Source: Melioribacteraceae bacterium (GTDB lineage: Bacteria; Bacteroidota; Ignavibacteria; Ignavibacteriales; Melioribacteraceae). Taken from it: 64,000 nucleotides of DNA. Positions 51,987 to 61,702 of this stretch are shown here, piece after piece (within the stretch, counting starts at the first letter, position 1; each line of letters begins with the position of its first letter). The stretch spans positions 1 through 64,000 of the forward strand of contig JAFGMI010000005.1 in NCBI GenBank assembly GCA_016927595.1, read 5' to 3'. The notes under the pieces are model-generated. The model was given only the letters and a program-made list of their open reading frames with translations. It searched no databases and was not told the origin of the DNA. Position numbers and translations under genes: made by a program.

Positions 51987-53975
51987 ATGACCGACATCTC
52001 CATAATTATAGTTAATTATAATGTAAAGGAGTATCTTAATAATCTTCTGAATTCGCTGGAAAAAGCATCCGGTAATTTGCGAACTGAAATTATAGTTGTT
52101 GACAATGCTTCTTCGGACGGCAGTGCCGAAGAAATTCCTTCAAAGTTTCCTGCGATTAAATTCCTGAGGAATGAAAAGAATCTGGGATTCGGGAAAGCCA
52201 ACAATCAGGGATTGGAATTAGCAAATGGGGAATACATTCTTTTAATAAATCCTGACACAATCGTTAAGGAAGATACGATTGAAAGATTAATTCAATTTCT
52301 TGAGGCAAATCCTGATGCTGGGATGGTAAGCTGTAAAGTTCTTAATCCTGACGGTACACTTCAGCTAGCTTGCCGAAGAAGTTATCCTACTCCCTGGGTA
52401 TCGTTTTCTAAAATAACGGGTTTAAGCCACCTTTTTCCGAAAAGCAAGTTATTTGCAAAGTATAATCTTACCTATCTAGATGAAAACGAGATCAACGAGG
52501 TTGATGCTATCTCCGGAGCGTTTATGCTTTTCAGAAGAAATATTTATAATGAAATCGGCGGCTTCGACCCTAAGTTTTTTATGTACGGCGAAGACCTGGA
52601 TTTCTGCTACCGCATACAGCAGGCAGGTTATAAAATTTATTATGTCCCTTCAACAGAAATTATTCATTATAAAGGTGAAAGCACTAAGCGCAGCAATCTT
52701 GATGAAACCAAAGTATTCTACGACGCGATGCATCTTTTCGTTCAGAAGCATTTCTCGTCATCATTCCTTGTAAAGTGGATATTGAAATTCGCCATCGGTT
52801 TAAGAAAATCTGCAGCATTTGCCAACAGATATAAACTTCCGGCAGTTTCTTTTTTTATAGATTTACTAATCTTCATCGCTGCCTTTATTCTTGCGGAAAA
52901 TATCTACTCGAATGAATCATGGAGAGGTATACCCTATGATGTTAAACCATGGGTATATATCGTCCCTGCAATAATTCAAGGTGTAATCAGTCTCGTAGCG
53001 GGAGCTTATAAGAGAACCGCAATTTCCGTACTCAGAACATTCATTGCTCTTTTTTTCGGTATTATAGTTCTATCTGCGCTCACTTTCTTCTTTAAGCAGT
53101 ATGGCTATAGCCGGGCTGTTCTGCTTATCTGTTACGCCTTTTTGGGTGTGGGTCTTGTATTATGGCGAATATTCGCTAAGTTGTATTTTAAAGTCGGTCT
53201 TGTAGAATATAAAAACAGAAACAATACACTGATTGTCGGCACTAAATCGGGTGTCGGTGAACTTATTAACAGAATGAACAGAACAGTATCCGGAATGTAT
53301 AAAATAAAAGGTTTGATAGGAAATGATCAGAAAATGATGGGTGAAAAAATTGGTAATTTTAGCTTCATCGGATCGACTGAAAACCTGAGAAAAATTATTG
53401 AAAAAGAAAAAATTCAGAACATTGTTTTCAGTACTGCAGATATAAGCTACGAAAAAATATTTTCTCTTGTTACCGAATGTCAGGGATTAAATGTTCAATT
53501 CCTTGTTGCCGGATCAGGTCAGGATTACCTCGTTGGAAAATCCGAAATCACAAGTCTGGAAGAAATACCTTTTACACGGCTTTTCTACAATATTTCAGAT
53601 CCGGGGCATAAACTGCTTAAAGGAATTCTTGATTTGAGCGTTTCGGTACCGGTTCTGCTTTTTGTTTATCCTTTCATATATTTTTCTACGAAAGTCTCAG
53701 GTAAAAAAAGTAAATTTGCTGAGTTTGTTTTACAGATTCCCAAGGTTCTTGTATTCAAAAAAAGCCTGGTAGGTCCTGAAAAGACTTCATTTTACGATGG
53801 TCTTTATATTGGGCGGACTGGACTTACCGGATTCTGGAATCTTGAATCTGCATCAGATGGTAGCGATGAAGAAACAAACAAGCTTAATTTATATTACGCA
53901 AAGAATCAGAACATCTGGCTAGATATCGATATATTAGGTAAAACACTATCAAAGTATTTATTGAGAGGAGATTAA
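51987..53975 (+). CDS. GT2 glycosyltransferase fused to a degenerate phosphoglycosyltransferase
   Basis: The 662-residue product starts with a GT2 domain (about 1-270, ISIIIVNYNVKEYL, DNASSDGS, rhamnosyltransferase-like). Four helices follow (about 285-400), then a Rossmann-like domain (about 410-525), the same plan as the N-terminal part of WcaJ/WbaP proteins. The last 120 residues keep the start helix (KGILDLSVSVPVLLF), SLVGPE (about 593) and GLTGFW (about 611) through LDIDILGKT of a sugar transferase. The stretch with KFRSM and DELPQ is missing. The C-terminal part is thus probably inactive. No frameshift is visible. Confidence 0.85.
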   Translation: MTDISIIIVNYNVKEYLNNLLNSLEKASGNLRTEIIVVDNASSDGSAEEIPSKFPAIKFLRNEKNLGFGKANNQGLELANGEYILLINPDTIVKEDTIERLIQFLEANPDAGMVSCKVLNPDGTLQLACRRSYPTPWVSFSKITGLSHLFPKSKLFAKYNLTYLDENEINEVDAISGAFMLFRRNIYNEIGGFDPKFFMYGEDLDFCYRIQQAGYKIYYVPSTEIIHYKGESTKRSNLDETKVFYDAMHLFVQKHFSSSFLVKWILKFAIGLRKSAAFANRYKLPAVSFFIDLLIFIAAFILAENIYSNESWRGIPYDVKPWVYIVPAIIQGVISLVAGAYKRTAISVLRTFIALFFGIIVLSALTFFFKQYGYSRAVLLICYAFLGVGLVLWRIFAKLYFKVGLVEYKNRNNTLIVGTKSGVGELINRMNRTVSGMYKIKGLIGNDQKMMGEKIGNFSFIGSTENLRKIIEKEKIQNIVFSTADISYEKIFSLVTECQGLNVQFLVAGSGQDYLVGKSEITSLEEIPFTRLFYNISDPGHKLLKGILDLSVSVPVLLFVYPFIYFSTKVSGKKSKFAEFVLQIPKVLVFKKSLVGPEKTSFYDGLYIGRTGLTGFWNLESASDGSDEETNKLNLYYAKNQNIWLDIDILGKTLSKYLLRGD

Positions 53976-54926
53976 ATGGCGGGGAATGTATTGGATTTTG
54001 AGAAGCCGATTGCCGATCTTGAAAGCAAGATCAGCGAAATGAAAAAGTACGAAGATAATCTTGATATAAAGGAAGAAATTTCGCGTCTCGAAGAAAAGGT
54101 ATTTAAACTAAAACAGAATATTTACAACGATCTCACAAGATGGCAGAGAGTTCAGTTAGCCAGACATCCGGAACGCCCTTACACGCTGGATTATATATTC
54201 ATGATGACAAAGGATTTTGTAGAGCTTCACGGCGACAGACTCTACCGTGATGACAAAGCGATAGTGGGTGGATTTGCAACCCTCGATGAATACAAGGTGA
54301 TGATTATAGGACAACAGAAAGGCAGGGATACAAAATCAAACCTCTACAGAAATTTTGGCATGGCAAATCCTGAAGGCTACCGTAAAGCGCTTCGCCTGAT
54401 GAAACTGGCTGAAAAATTTAATAAACCAATAATCACCTTAATCGATACACCAGGAGCATATCCGGGCTTGGAAGCCGAGCAGAACGGACAGGCTGAGGCA
54501 ATTGCAAGAAATTTATTTGAGATGAGTCTGCTTAAAGTACCTGTGATTGTTGTTATTATTGGTGAAGGTGCCAGCGGCGGCGCACTGGGAATAGGCGTGG
54601 GCGATAGAATCTTAATGCTCGAAAATACCTGGTATTCAGTTATTAGTCCGGAATCCTGTTCAAGTATTCTCTGGAGAAGCTGGGAGTATAAAGAACAGGC
54701 AGCCGAAGCGCTGAAGTTAACGGCAAAGGATCTTTTGGAATTCAGGCTTATTGACCGGATTGTTCCTGAACCTTTGGGCGGTGCGCACAAAGATCATAAA
54801 ACAACAGCCGAAACACTTAAACAAGTTTTGAAAGAAGAACTGGCAGGACTGGTAAAATTAAAATCCGATAAGCTGGTGCAGAGCAGATTGGAAAAATTCT
54901 CCAGGATGGGAGTTTACGAAGAATAA
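53976..54926 (+). CDS. accA: Acetyl-CoA carboxylase carboxyltransferase subunit alpha
   Basis: The 316-residue product has normal length. The N-terminal helices [17 protein letters not shown] and the crotonase-like core with [23 protein letters not shown] and [16 protein letters not shown] are diagnostic. With AccD it moves the carboxyl group from biotin to acetyl-CoA, making malonyl-CoA. It starts at the base after the fusion gene ends, with GAGAGGAGA before the ATG. accB, accC and accD are not in the window. Confidence 0.97.
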   Translation: MAGNVLDFEKPIADLESKISEMKKYEDNLDIKEEISRLEEKVFKLKQNIYNDLTRWQRVQLARHPERPYTLDYIFMMTKDFVELHGDRLYRDDKAIVGGFATLDEYKVMIIGQQKGRDTKSNLYRNFGMANPEGYRKALRLMKLAEKFNKPIITLIDTPGAYPGLEAEQNGQAEAIARNLFEMSLLKVPVIVVIIGEGASGGALGIGVGDRILMLENTWYSVISPESCSSILWRSWEYKEQAAEALKLTAKDLLEFRLIDRIVPEPLGGAHKDHKTTAETLKQVLKEELAGLVKLKSDKLVQSRLEKFSRMGVYEE

Positions 54927-54929
54927 AAG

Positions 54930-55343
54930 ATGATAAGTAATAAAACTACTTTACGTGTCCGCTATGCTGATACTGATAAAATGCAGTTCGTTTACAATGG
55001 CAAGTACTTTGAATATTTTGAGGTCGGCAGGACAGAGTTGTTGAGAAGTTATGGTCTGCCCTACATCGAGGTTGAGACAAATGGATTTCAACTTCCTCTC
55101 ATTGAAGCTGGTGTAAAATTCAAACAACCTGCATATTATGATGATATTCTGGAAGTTGAAACAAAGGTATCAAAACTGAAAACGCCTAAAGTTCATATTG
55201 AATATATCATCCGCAGGCAATCAACAGGTGAAGAACTTGCGGAGGGTTTTACTGACCATGTGTTTATAGATATCGCATCAAAAAAAGCGGTCAGACCTCC
55301 GGAATTTTATCTCAGAAAGCTTGCTCAATTCTTCGATGAATAG
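54930..55343 (+). CDS. YbgC/4-hydroxybenzoyl-CoA-type hotdog thioesterase
   Basis: The 137-residue hotdog protein has RVRYADTDKMQFVYNGKYFEYFEVGR, the active-site segment of the YbgC/FadM family with its catalytic Asp. It hydrolyses acyl-CoA thioesters; the natural substrate is open. It starts three bases after accA, an arrangement that suggests a link to acyl-chain metabolism. It is followed by a 51-base gap before the second flippase. Confidence 0.9.
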   Translation: MISNKTTLRVRYADTDKMQFVYNGKYFEYFEVGRTELLRSYGLPYIEVETNGFQLPLIEAGVKFKQPAYYDDILEVETKVSKLKTPKVHIEYIIRRQSTGEELAEGFTDHVFIDIASKKAVRPPEFYLRKLAQFFDE

Positions 55344-55394
55344 TCCCTGTCAAATTAATTAATTGAATTTTTTTGGGATTGGGTTTAAAAATTT

Positions 55395-56858
55395 ATGTTC
55401 GATAAAATCAAACAGCTTTCGAAAGAAACGCTTGTCTACGGCATCAGTAATATAGTCGGCAGATTTTTAAATTTTCTGCTGGTGCCGTTTTATTCGCACG
55501 TGTTTGCACCTTCGGAGTTCGGCGAGTTTTCGCTTGTCTACGCATATTTAACTTTTTTGAACCTCATTTATATTTACGGGATGGACGCGGCATTTCTTAA
55601 GTATCACTCTCTGGCTGAAGCGGAACAAAAGAAAGATACATTCTCAACTGGTATTTTAACGGTTATTATTACTACAGCGATATTCTCGGTAATATTTTTT
55701 CTGCTTAGGGAACCTTTCAGAAACCTCGTAGAACTGAGTATTGATTACAGTAATATTATTACTTATGTCATCCTGATTCTTTTCCTCGATACAATAGCCC
55801 TTATTCCGTTTGCAAATCTCAGGTTGCAGAACAGACCCGTTAAATTCGCATTTATTAAAACGGGAAATATAATCGTAAACATAAGTTTCAATTTTATATT
55901 AATACTGGGATTTAATTTCGGGATAGAAGCTATTTTCATCAGTAATCTGTTTGCTTCTCTGTTTTCATTAATAGCGCTTTCTTCCGACATATTTAAGAAT
56001 CTGCAGTTTAAAATTACGAAATCCACGCTGCTCAGAATGCTTAAATTCGCACTGCCTTATCTGCCCGGTAGTCTCGCGGCTATGTTTGTGCAGGTAATAG
56101 ACGTGCCGATTATTGAAATGCTGACCGACAAAGAAACTCTGGGCATTTACAGAATGAACTACAAACTTGGTCTTGTGATAATGCTCATTGTTTCGATGTT
56201 CAATTACGCCTGGCAGCCTTTTTTCTTAAACAATGCAAAAGAAGAAAATGCAAAGGAAATTTTTGCTAAAGTGTTTACGATTTTTTTAATTGCATTAAGT
56301 GGGATATGGATTATACTGACCCTTTTCATCGATGATGTGGTAACTTCAACTTTATTCGGCGCGGGTCCTATCCTCGGGCAGAAATATCACGAAGGTTTGT
56401 ATATTATTCCCGTTATTCTTCTGGCTTATATTTTTTACGGAATGTATTCCAATTTCACGGCAGGGATTTATATAAAAGAAAAGACTAAATATTTTCCGTT
56501 GGTTACAATCACCGCAGCAGCGGCTAATGTGGGAATTAATTTATTACTTGTTCCCGGAATAGGAATTATGGGAGGCGCTGTTGCTACACTGGTAAGTTAT
56601 ATAATAATGGCTGCCGGACTTTTCATTGTCTCGCAGAAGTTTTACCGGATACAATATGAATATTCAAAGGTAATTAAAATAATGCTAATGATAGCCGGGG
56701 TAGTTCTCATCTATTATTATCTGTCATATTATGAACTATTGACAATATATATTAAGATATTTATTCTTTTCGGTTTTGCCGTTTCATTTTTGTTGCTTAA
56801 AATAATTTCTCTAAAAGAATTAAAAACATTGTTTGTAAAATTAAAAATAACCGGTTAA
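55395..56858 (+). CDS. Second Wzx-like polysaccharide/lipid-linked flippase
   Basis: The 487-residue protein has about fourteen helices and an N-terminus LSKETLVYGISNIVGRFLNF with VFAPSEFGEFSLVYAY, of the MOP-type polysaccharide exporter group. It is clearly different in sequence from the flippase at 43395, so the two probably serve different glycans or steps. It lies apart from the main locus, between the thioesterase and dut, and is separated from dut by only seven bases. Confidence 0.88.
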   Translation: MFDKIKQLSKETLVYGISNIVGRFLNFLLVPFYSHVFAPSEFGEFSLVYAYLTFLNLIYIYGMDAAFLKYHSLAEAEQKKDTFSTGILTVIITTAIFSVIFFLLREPFRNLVELSIDYSNIITYVILILFLDTIALIPFANLRLQNRPVKFAFIKTGNIIVNISFNFILILGFNFGIEAIFISNLFASLFSLIALSSDIFKNLQFKITKSTLLRMLKFALPYLPGSLAAMFVQVIDVPIIEMLTDKETLGIYRMNYKLGLVIMLIVSMFNYAWQPFFLNNAKEENAKEIFAKVFTIFLIALSGIWIILTLFIDDVVTSTLFGAGPILGQKYHEGLYIIPVILLAYIFYGMYSNFTAGIYIKEKTKYFPLVTITAAAANVGINLLLVPGIGIMGGAVATLVSYIIMAAGLFIVSQKFYRIQYEYSKVIKIMLMIAGVVLIYYYLSYYELLTIYIKIFILFGFAVSFLLLKIISLKELKTLFVKLKITG

Positions 56859-56865
56859 TTAAATT

Positions 56866-57324
56866 ATGACTGAAAATATAAACGTGCATATAAAGAAAGT
56901 ATCGGATAATTTTAATGATTTACCTCTTCCAGGTTATGCTACCGATGGCAGCGCTGGTGTTGATCTGAGGGCAGCTCTTGAAGAACAGATTGTGTTAAGG
57001 TGCGGCGATATTAAAATGATCCCAACCAATCTGATGGTAGAGATACCGGATGGCTTTGAGCTGCAGGTAAGACCGCGCAGCGGACTGGCGGCAAAGCACG
57101 GCATCGGTATTTTAAACTCCCCGGGCACCATTGATTCCGACTACCGCGGGGAAATAAAAGTAATACTTTTTAATTTTGGTGACGAAGAGTTCATCATAAA
57201 ACGCGGAGACCGGATTGCACAAATGGTGTTGAATAAATATTATAAAATTAATTTTACTGAAAAAACCGATCTCAATTCCAGCAGCCGCGGTGAAGGGGGA
57301 TTCGGTCATACAGGTAAGGAGTAG
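56866..57324 (+). CDS. dut: dUTP diphosphatase (trimeric)
   Basis: The 152-residue product has all five trimeric dUTPase motifs, including GSAGVDLRA, RPRSGLAAKHG, GTIDSDYRGEI with the catalytic Asp, RIAQMVL and the C-terminal SSRGEGGFGHTG. It hydrolyses dUTP to dUMP, keeping uracil out of DNA and feeding dTMP synthesis. It comes 17 bases before dnaE, a sensible functional neighbour. Confidence 0.96.
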   Translation: MTENINVHIKKVSDNFNDLPLPGYATDGSAGVDLRAALEEQIVLRCGDIKMIPTNLMVEIPDGFELQVRPRSGLAAKHGIGILNSPGTIDSDYRGEIKVILFNFGDEEFIIKRGDRIAQMVLNKYYKINFTEKTDLNSSSRGEGGFGHTGKE

Positions 57325-57341
57325 GAAGGAGTTTTCCATAA

Positions 57342-60300
57342 ATGTGTGATTTTGTTCATCTGCATAATCATTCGCACTATAGCCTGCAGGATGCTGCATG
57401 CACTGTCGATTCGCTGGTTGCTGCCACTGTTGAAAATAAAATGGATGCTGTTGCGCTTACAGATCACGGGGTTATGTATGGTGCAACCGAATTTTATAAA
57501 AAAGCTAAGAAAGCCGGTGTTAAACCGATTATAGGTGTCGAAGCTTATATCGTCAGAGAAGGTTCCAGGTTTGATAAAGGAAGTGATGAAATTATCGGGC
57601 GCCGGAGAGCAAAGACATATAATCATATAGTTCTGCTGGCTAAGAATCTTACGGGTTATAAAAACCTGATTAAGCTCACATCAATAGGTCATAAAGAAGG
57701 ATTTTATTATAAACCCAGAATTGACTACGAAGTGCTTGAGGAATATAAGGAGGGAATTATATGTACTTCAGCATGCCTGGCTGGTCCTGTTTCGATGCAT
57801 CTGATCAACGGGAACTATGATCTGGCAAAAGCTGCGGCAGTAAAGTATAAGAATATTTTTGGTGATGATTTTTATCTTGAGGTTCAGGACCACGGTCTGC
57901 CTAACGACAAAGCAATACTCGAGGGAATGCCCAGACTTTCAAAAGAACTTGGGATAAAACTGATCGCCACCAACGATATACATTATATTAAAAATGATCA
58001 TTCAATAGCGCATAACATTCTTCTTCTGCTGGGCGATAAAACCGGATCAGCTGATTATACCGATCTCCGCTATAAAACTGATCAGGTGTATTTTAAATCT
58101 GCCGATCAAATGAAAGCACTCTTTAAACATCAGCCTGATGCGATAGAAAATACACTGGAGATCAGTGATAAAATCCAACTCGATCTGAACTTCAGTGAAT
58201 TCCATTATCCTGTATTCCCAATTCCTGATGATTCCAAAGCATCTTCTCTGGATGACTATTTTGTGCAACTCTCTGAAGAAGGATTGCAAAAACGTTTTTC
58301 AAAGATATCGCCGGAAATTCAGGACAGGTTTAATTATGAAATAGATATAATTAAAAGGATGGGATATTCGGGGTATTTCCTGATTGTGCAGGATTTTATT
58401 AACGCTGCTAAAAATCAGGGCATCCCAGTCGGTCCCGGACGAGGCAGCGCCGCCGGCTCTCTTGTTGCTTATTCATTGGGTATTACAAATGTTAATCCTC
58501 TTGATTACGATTTGCTTTTCGAAAGATTTCTTAATCCGGCAAGAAAATCTATGCCCGATATTGATGTTGACTTTGCGGATGACCAACGCAACGCAGTAAT
58601 TGAATATACAAAGAATAAATACGGCGAAAATTCGGTTTCGCAAATAATCACCTTTAACAGGCTCTCTTCCAAAGCAGTGCTGAGAGATGTTGCAAGAGTA
58701 CTTAAGATTTCTATTCCTACAGTCAATAACATAACTAAATATATACCTTCGAAGTTCGGAAGAGTATTCACTCTCGATCAGGCTCTTCAGGAAGTTCCGG
58801 AACTGAAATGGGTGCGTGATTCGGATGATCCGCAGATTCAGGAGTTGATAAAATACGCAAGAATACTTGAAGGTATGAACAGGAACTCATCGAAACACGC
58901 AGCAGGTGTTGTTATTACTCCCGGCGATGTTACGGATTTTGTGCCGCTCGCACGCAACTCAGACGGTGAACTTGTAACGCAGTATAATATGAAAGAACTC
59001 GATAATGTCGGGCTTCTTAAAATGGATTTCCTCGGACTCAGAACCTTAACCATAATACGCGACACAATAGATCTCGTAAAAAAGAACCGGTCTCAGGAAC
59101 TGATGATCGATGATATTCCGCTCAATGATCAATCGACATATGAATTGTTTGCCAAAGGTCAGACAACCGGTGTCTTCCAGTTTGAATCCTCGCCTATGAG
59201 GGAATATCTCAAAAAGCTTAATCCTCAGAGTATTACTGATCTTTCGGCTATGAATGCGCTTTACCGTCCTGGTCCGATGGAATTTATCGATGAGTTTATA
59301 GACCGGAAACACGGACGCAAAAAAATTGAATACCCGCATCCTGTTCTTGAACCGATCCTGAAAGAAACATACGGCATAATCGTATATCAGGAACAGGTAA
59401 TTCAGATAGCAAATAAAGTTGCCGGCATGACTTTAGCGGAAGCCGATTTGCTCAGAAGGGCAATGGGAAAGAAAGACCTCCAGGCGATGAAAGAACAGGA
59501 AATTAAATTCGTTGAAGGTGCAGTCAAACAAAATATTCCTCAGAAAGTTGCAGAGGACATTTTTATATTAATCGATAAGTTCGCAAACTACGGTTTTAAT
59601 AAAAGCCATGCTGTGGCTTACAGTATTGTGGCATATCAGACCGCTTATCTTAAAGCGCATTTCCTTCCGGAATTTTTAGCAGCTAATCTCACAAACGAAT
59701 ATCAGAATACAGATAAGGTAACGATATTTCTCGAGGACTGCAGGAAGTTGAAGGTTGAAGTTGAGAAACCCAGAATAAATAAACCTTCGGTTTATTTTAA
59801 TGTGGAGAAAAGCAAAATAATATTCGGTATGTGTGCTCTGAAAAACGTCGGGGTAAATGCAGTTGAAGAAATCAGATCCAGAAGAGAAGCGCTTGGAAGG
59901 GATTTTACCAGCCTGTATGATTTTTGTTCTAATGTAGATACCAGAATTGTAAATAAAAGAGCACTGGAGGCATTAGTACAGGCGGGAGCTTTCGATGGTC
60001 TCGGAGCCTCGCGTGCGCAGAATTTTGCAGCAATAGAAAATGCTCTCTCATTCGGAAACAAGGTACAGTCATCCACATTAAACGCGGTTGAAAGTCTTTT
60101 CGGTGGGATGGAAGAAGCCATTGGAATACAGGAACCCAGACTTCCTGAAGTGGAAAGATGGTCGGACCAGGAAAAGCTGAAAAGAGAACGTGAAGTACTG
60201 GGCTTTTATCTTTCTGATCATCCGTTGAGGAAATACGAACTTGAATACAGATCCTTTGCAACAGTTCATCTTGGCGAATCGGATACATTCAATAAAAGCG

Positions 60301-60794
60301 ATGTTGTTGTCGCCACCGGCGTAATAACGGAAGTGAGAACAAAGATAGACAGGTCTAATAACACTATGGCATTCTTCAAACTCGACGATTTCAGCGGCAG
60401 TTGTGAATGCCTGATGTTCTCAAAAGTCTATAAGGACTGCAGCGATTTTATCAGGCAGGAATCTACAGTTCTCGTCAAAGGCAGGCTCGAAAGCAGCGGC
60501 GATGCTATTAAACTTCATATTGATGAAGCTATACCGCTGGAAGAAGCCAGGCAGAGAATGACACAAAAAATTATATTGTTTGTTGACGAAAAAAAACATG
60601 ATAATGAGACTATTTTGAATCTCAAAGGAATATTGCAAAAGTACGAAGGCAGTATTCCCGTATTTTTATGCGTAAGAAACACCGGACCTACAAGGGACTT
60701 CTATATCGATTACAAAGTCGACCTAAATGATGAATTACTCACCGAAATTACATACCTGCTGGGAGAGCAGAGCGTGCATTTATCGGCGATTTGA
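57342..60794 (+). CDS. dnaE: DNA polymerase III subunit alpha
   Basis: The 1150-residue product has the length of DnaE1-type replicative polymerases. The N-terminal PHP domain keeps its metal-site start (HLHNHSHYSLQDA). The polymerase domain has GPGRGSAAGSLVAY and PDIDVDF at 405-411 with two catalytic aspartates. Later come the FGFNKSHAVAYS-like segment (YGFNKSHAVAYS), the beta-clamp region and an OB fold (about 988-1060). No intein or frameshift is visible. It is the last gene before a promoter at 60798. Confidence 0.97.
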   Translation: MCDFVHLHNHSHYSLQDAACTVDSLVAATVENKMDAVALTDHGVMYGATEFYKKAKKAGVKPIIGVEAYIVREGSRFDKGSDEIIGRRRAKTYNHIVLLAKNLTGYKNLIKLTSIGHKEGFYYKPRIDYEVLEEYKEGIICTSACLAGPVSMHLINGNYDLAKAAAVKYKNIFGDDFYLEVQDHGLPNDKAILEGMPRLSKELGIKLIATNDIHYIKNDHSIAHNILLLLGDKTGSADYTDLRYKTDQVYFKSADQMKALFKHQPDAIENTLEISDKIQLDLNFSEFHYPVFPIPDDSKASSLDDYFVQLSEEGLQKRFSKISPEIQDRFNYEIDIIKRMGYSGYFLIVQDFINAAKNQGIPVGPGRGSAAGSLVAYSLGITNVNPLDYDLLFERFLNPARKSMPDIDVDFADDQRNAVIEYTKNKYGENSVSQIITFNRLSSKAVLRDVARVLKISIPTVNNITKYIPSKFGRVFTLDQALQEVPELKWVRDSDDPQIQELIKYARILEGMNRNSSKHAAGVVITPGDVTDFVPLARNSDGELVTQYNMKELDNVGLLKMDFLGLRTLTIIRDTIDLVKKNRSQELMIDDIPLNDQSTYELFAKGQTTGVFQFESSPMREYLKKLNPQSITDLSAMNALYRPGPMEFIDEFIDRKHGRKKIEYPHPVLEPILKETYGIIVYQEQVIQIANKVAGMTLAEADLLRRAMGKKDLQAMKEQEIKFVEGAVKQNIPQKVAEDIFILIDKFANYGFNKSHAVAYSIVAYQTAYLKAHFLPEFLAANLTNEYQNTDKVTIFLEDCRKLKVEVEKPRINKPSVYFNVEKSKIIFGMCALKNVGVNAVEEIRSRREALGRDFTSLYDFCSNVDTRIVNKRALEALVQAGAFDGLGASRAQNFAAIENALSFGNKVQSSTLNAVESLFGGMEEAIGIQEPRLPEVERWSDQEKLKREREVLGFYLSDHPLRKYELEYRSFATVHLGESDTFNKSDVVVATGVITEVRTKIDRSNNTMAFFKLDDFSGSCECLMFSKVYKDCSDFIRQESTVLVKGRLESSGDAIKLHIDEAIPLEEARQRMTQKIILFVDEKKHDNETILNLKGILQKYEGSIPVFLCVRNTGPTRDFYIDYKVDLNDELLTEITYLLGEQSVHLSAI

Positions 60795-60797
60795 TTA

Positions 60798-60829
60798 TTT
60801 GATTTACCGAATCAGATTTATTAAGTTTG
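60798..60829 (+). promoter_or_regulatory. Bacteroidota-type promoter upstream of the enoyl-ACP reductase gene
   Basis: TTTG (60798-60801), 20 bases, then TAAGTTTG (60822-60829) fits the consensus TTTG-N19..21-TAnnTTTG with no mismatch. The start would fall near 60836, giving a leader of about 28 bases to the ATG at 60864. It is the best promoter match in the window. Confidence 0.7.
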
Positions 60830-60863
60830 GCTTCACTATTTATCAATAAACATTTGGTTTGTA

Positions 60864-61688
60864 ATGGTACAGAAATGGGCTTTAATTCTGGGTGCTTCCA
60901 GCGGTTTCGGTGGCGCCTGTGCGATAGATTTAGCTAAAGCTGGTTATAACATTCTGGGCATTCATCTGGACAGACAGGTGAATATGCCTAAAGTAAATAC
61001 TATAATAAAAAAAATTCAAAACTCGGGTCGCAAGGCGGTATTCTATAATATAAATGCAGCCGATGCGATTAAGAGGAATGACATACTTGACGAGATTAAA
61101 GAAAGATTTGCTACAAAAGAACATCCTCACGTAAACGTACTAATTCACTCTTTAGCATTCGGTACTCTTAAACCTTACATATCCAAGAATCCGAATGATT
61201 CCATTACTCAGGCTCAAATGCAAATGACGCTCGATGTAATGGCTCATTCTCTTGTTTACTGGACGCAGGGATTAATTCAGAGAGATCTGCTGGCTGAGAA
61301 AGCAAGAATTTTCGGCTTGACAAGCGCCGGCTCGCAAACCGTTATACCGAATTACGGAGCTGTTTCTGCCGCCAAAGCCGCGCTTGAATCACATATCAGA
61401 CAACTAGCAGTTGAACTGGGCAGTATGGGAGTTACCGCTAATGCAATTATGGCAGGGGTTACCGATACTCCGGCACTGAGAAAAATTCCCGGTAATGAAG
61501 CTATGCTCGAATCAGCCAGATTAAAAAATCCCGGAGCGAGATTAACTACCGCAGAAGATGTTGCGAAAGCTATCGTTCTGCTTTGCCAGGAAGGTGCAGA
61601 TTGGATTACAGGCAACGTAATTGGTGTTGACGGCGGTGAATATATAGTTAATTATACCGGCGAAAAGATCAGTAAACCTATTAAATAA
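60864..61688 (+). CDS. Enoyl-ACP reductase-like SDR (FabL/FabI type)
   Basis: The 274-residue SDR enzyme has the N-terminal LGASSGFGGACA. Its catalytic pair is Tyr164 and Lys171 with six residues between (YGAVSAAK), the Y-x6-K spacing of enoyl-ACP reductases FabI/FabL and not the Y-x3-K of most SDRs. VNVLIHSLAFG also recalls FabI. The GASSGFG cofactor loop suggests NADPH, closer to FabL. It would reduce trans-2-enoyl-ACP in the last step of fatty-acid elongation. Its partner genes are not next to it; an acyl-CoA dehydrogenase follows by 14 bases. Confidence 0.82.
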   Translation: MVQKWALILGASSGFGGACAIDLAKAGYNILGIHLDRQVNMPKVNTIIKKIQNSGRKAVFYNINAADAIKRNDILDEIKERFATKEHPHVNVLIHSLAFGTLKPYISKNPNDSITQAQMQMTLDVMAHSLVYWTQGLIQRDLLAEKARIFGLTSAGSQTVIPNYGAVSAAKAALESHIRQLAVELGSMGVTANAIMAGVTDTPALRKIPGNEAMLESARLKNPGARLTTAEDVAKAIVLLCQEGADWITGNVIGVDGGEYIVNYTGEKISKPIK

Positions 61689-61702
61689 AACTGGGATAAA
61701 AA

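Noticed and set aside
54377-54790. Minus-strand 137-codon ORF opposite accA
   Set aside because: Low-complexity Ser/Ile/Pro composition and complete overlap with a certain gene.
57342-60794. Possible intein or split in dnaE
   Set aside because: The 1150-residue length and continuous motif order match ordinary DnaE, leaving no room for an insert.
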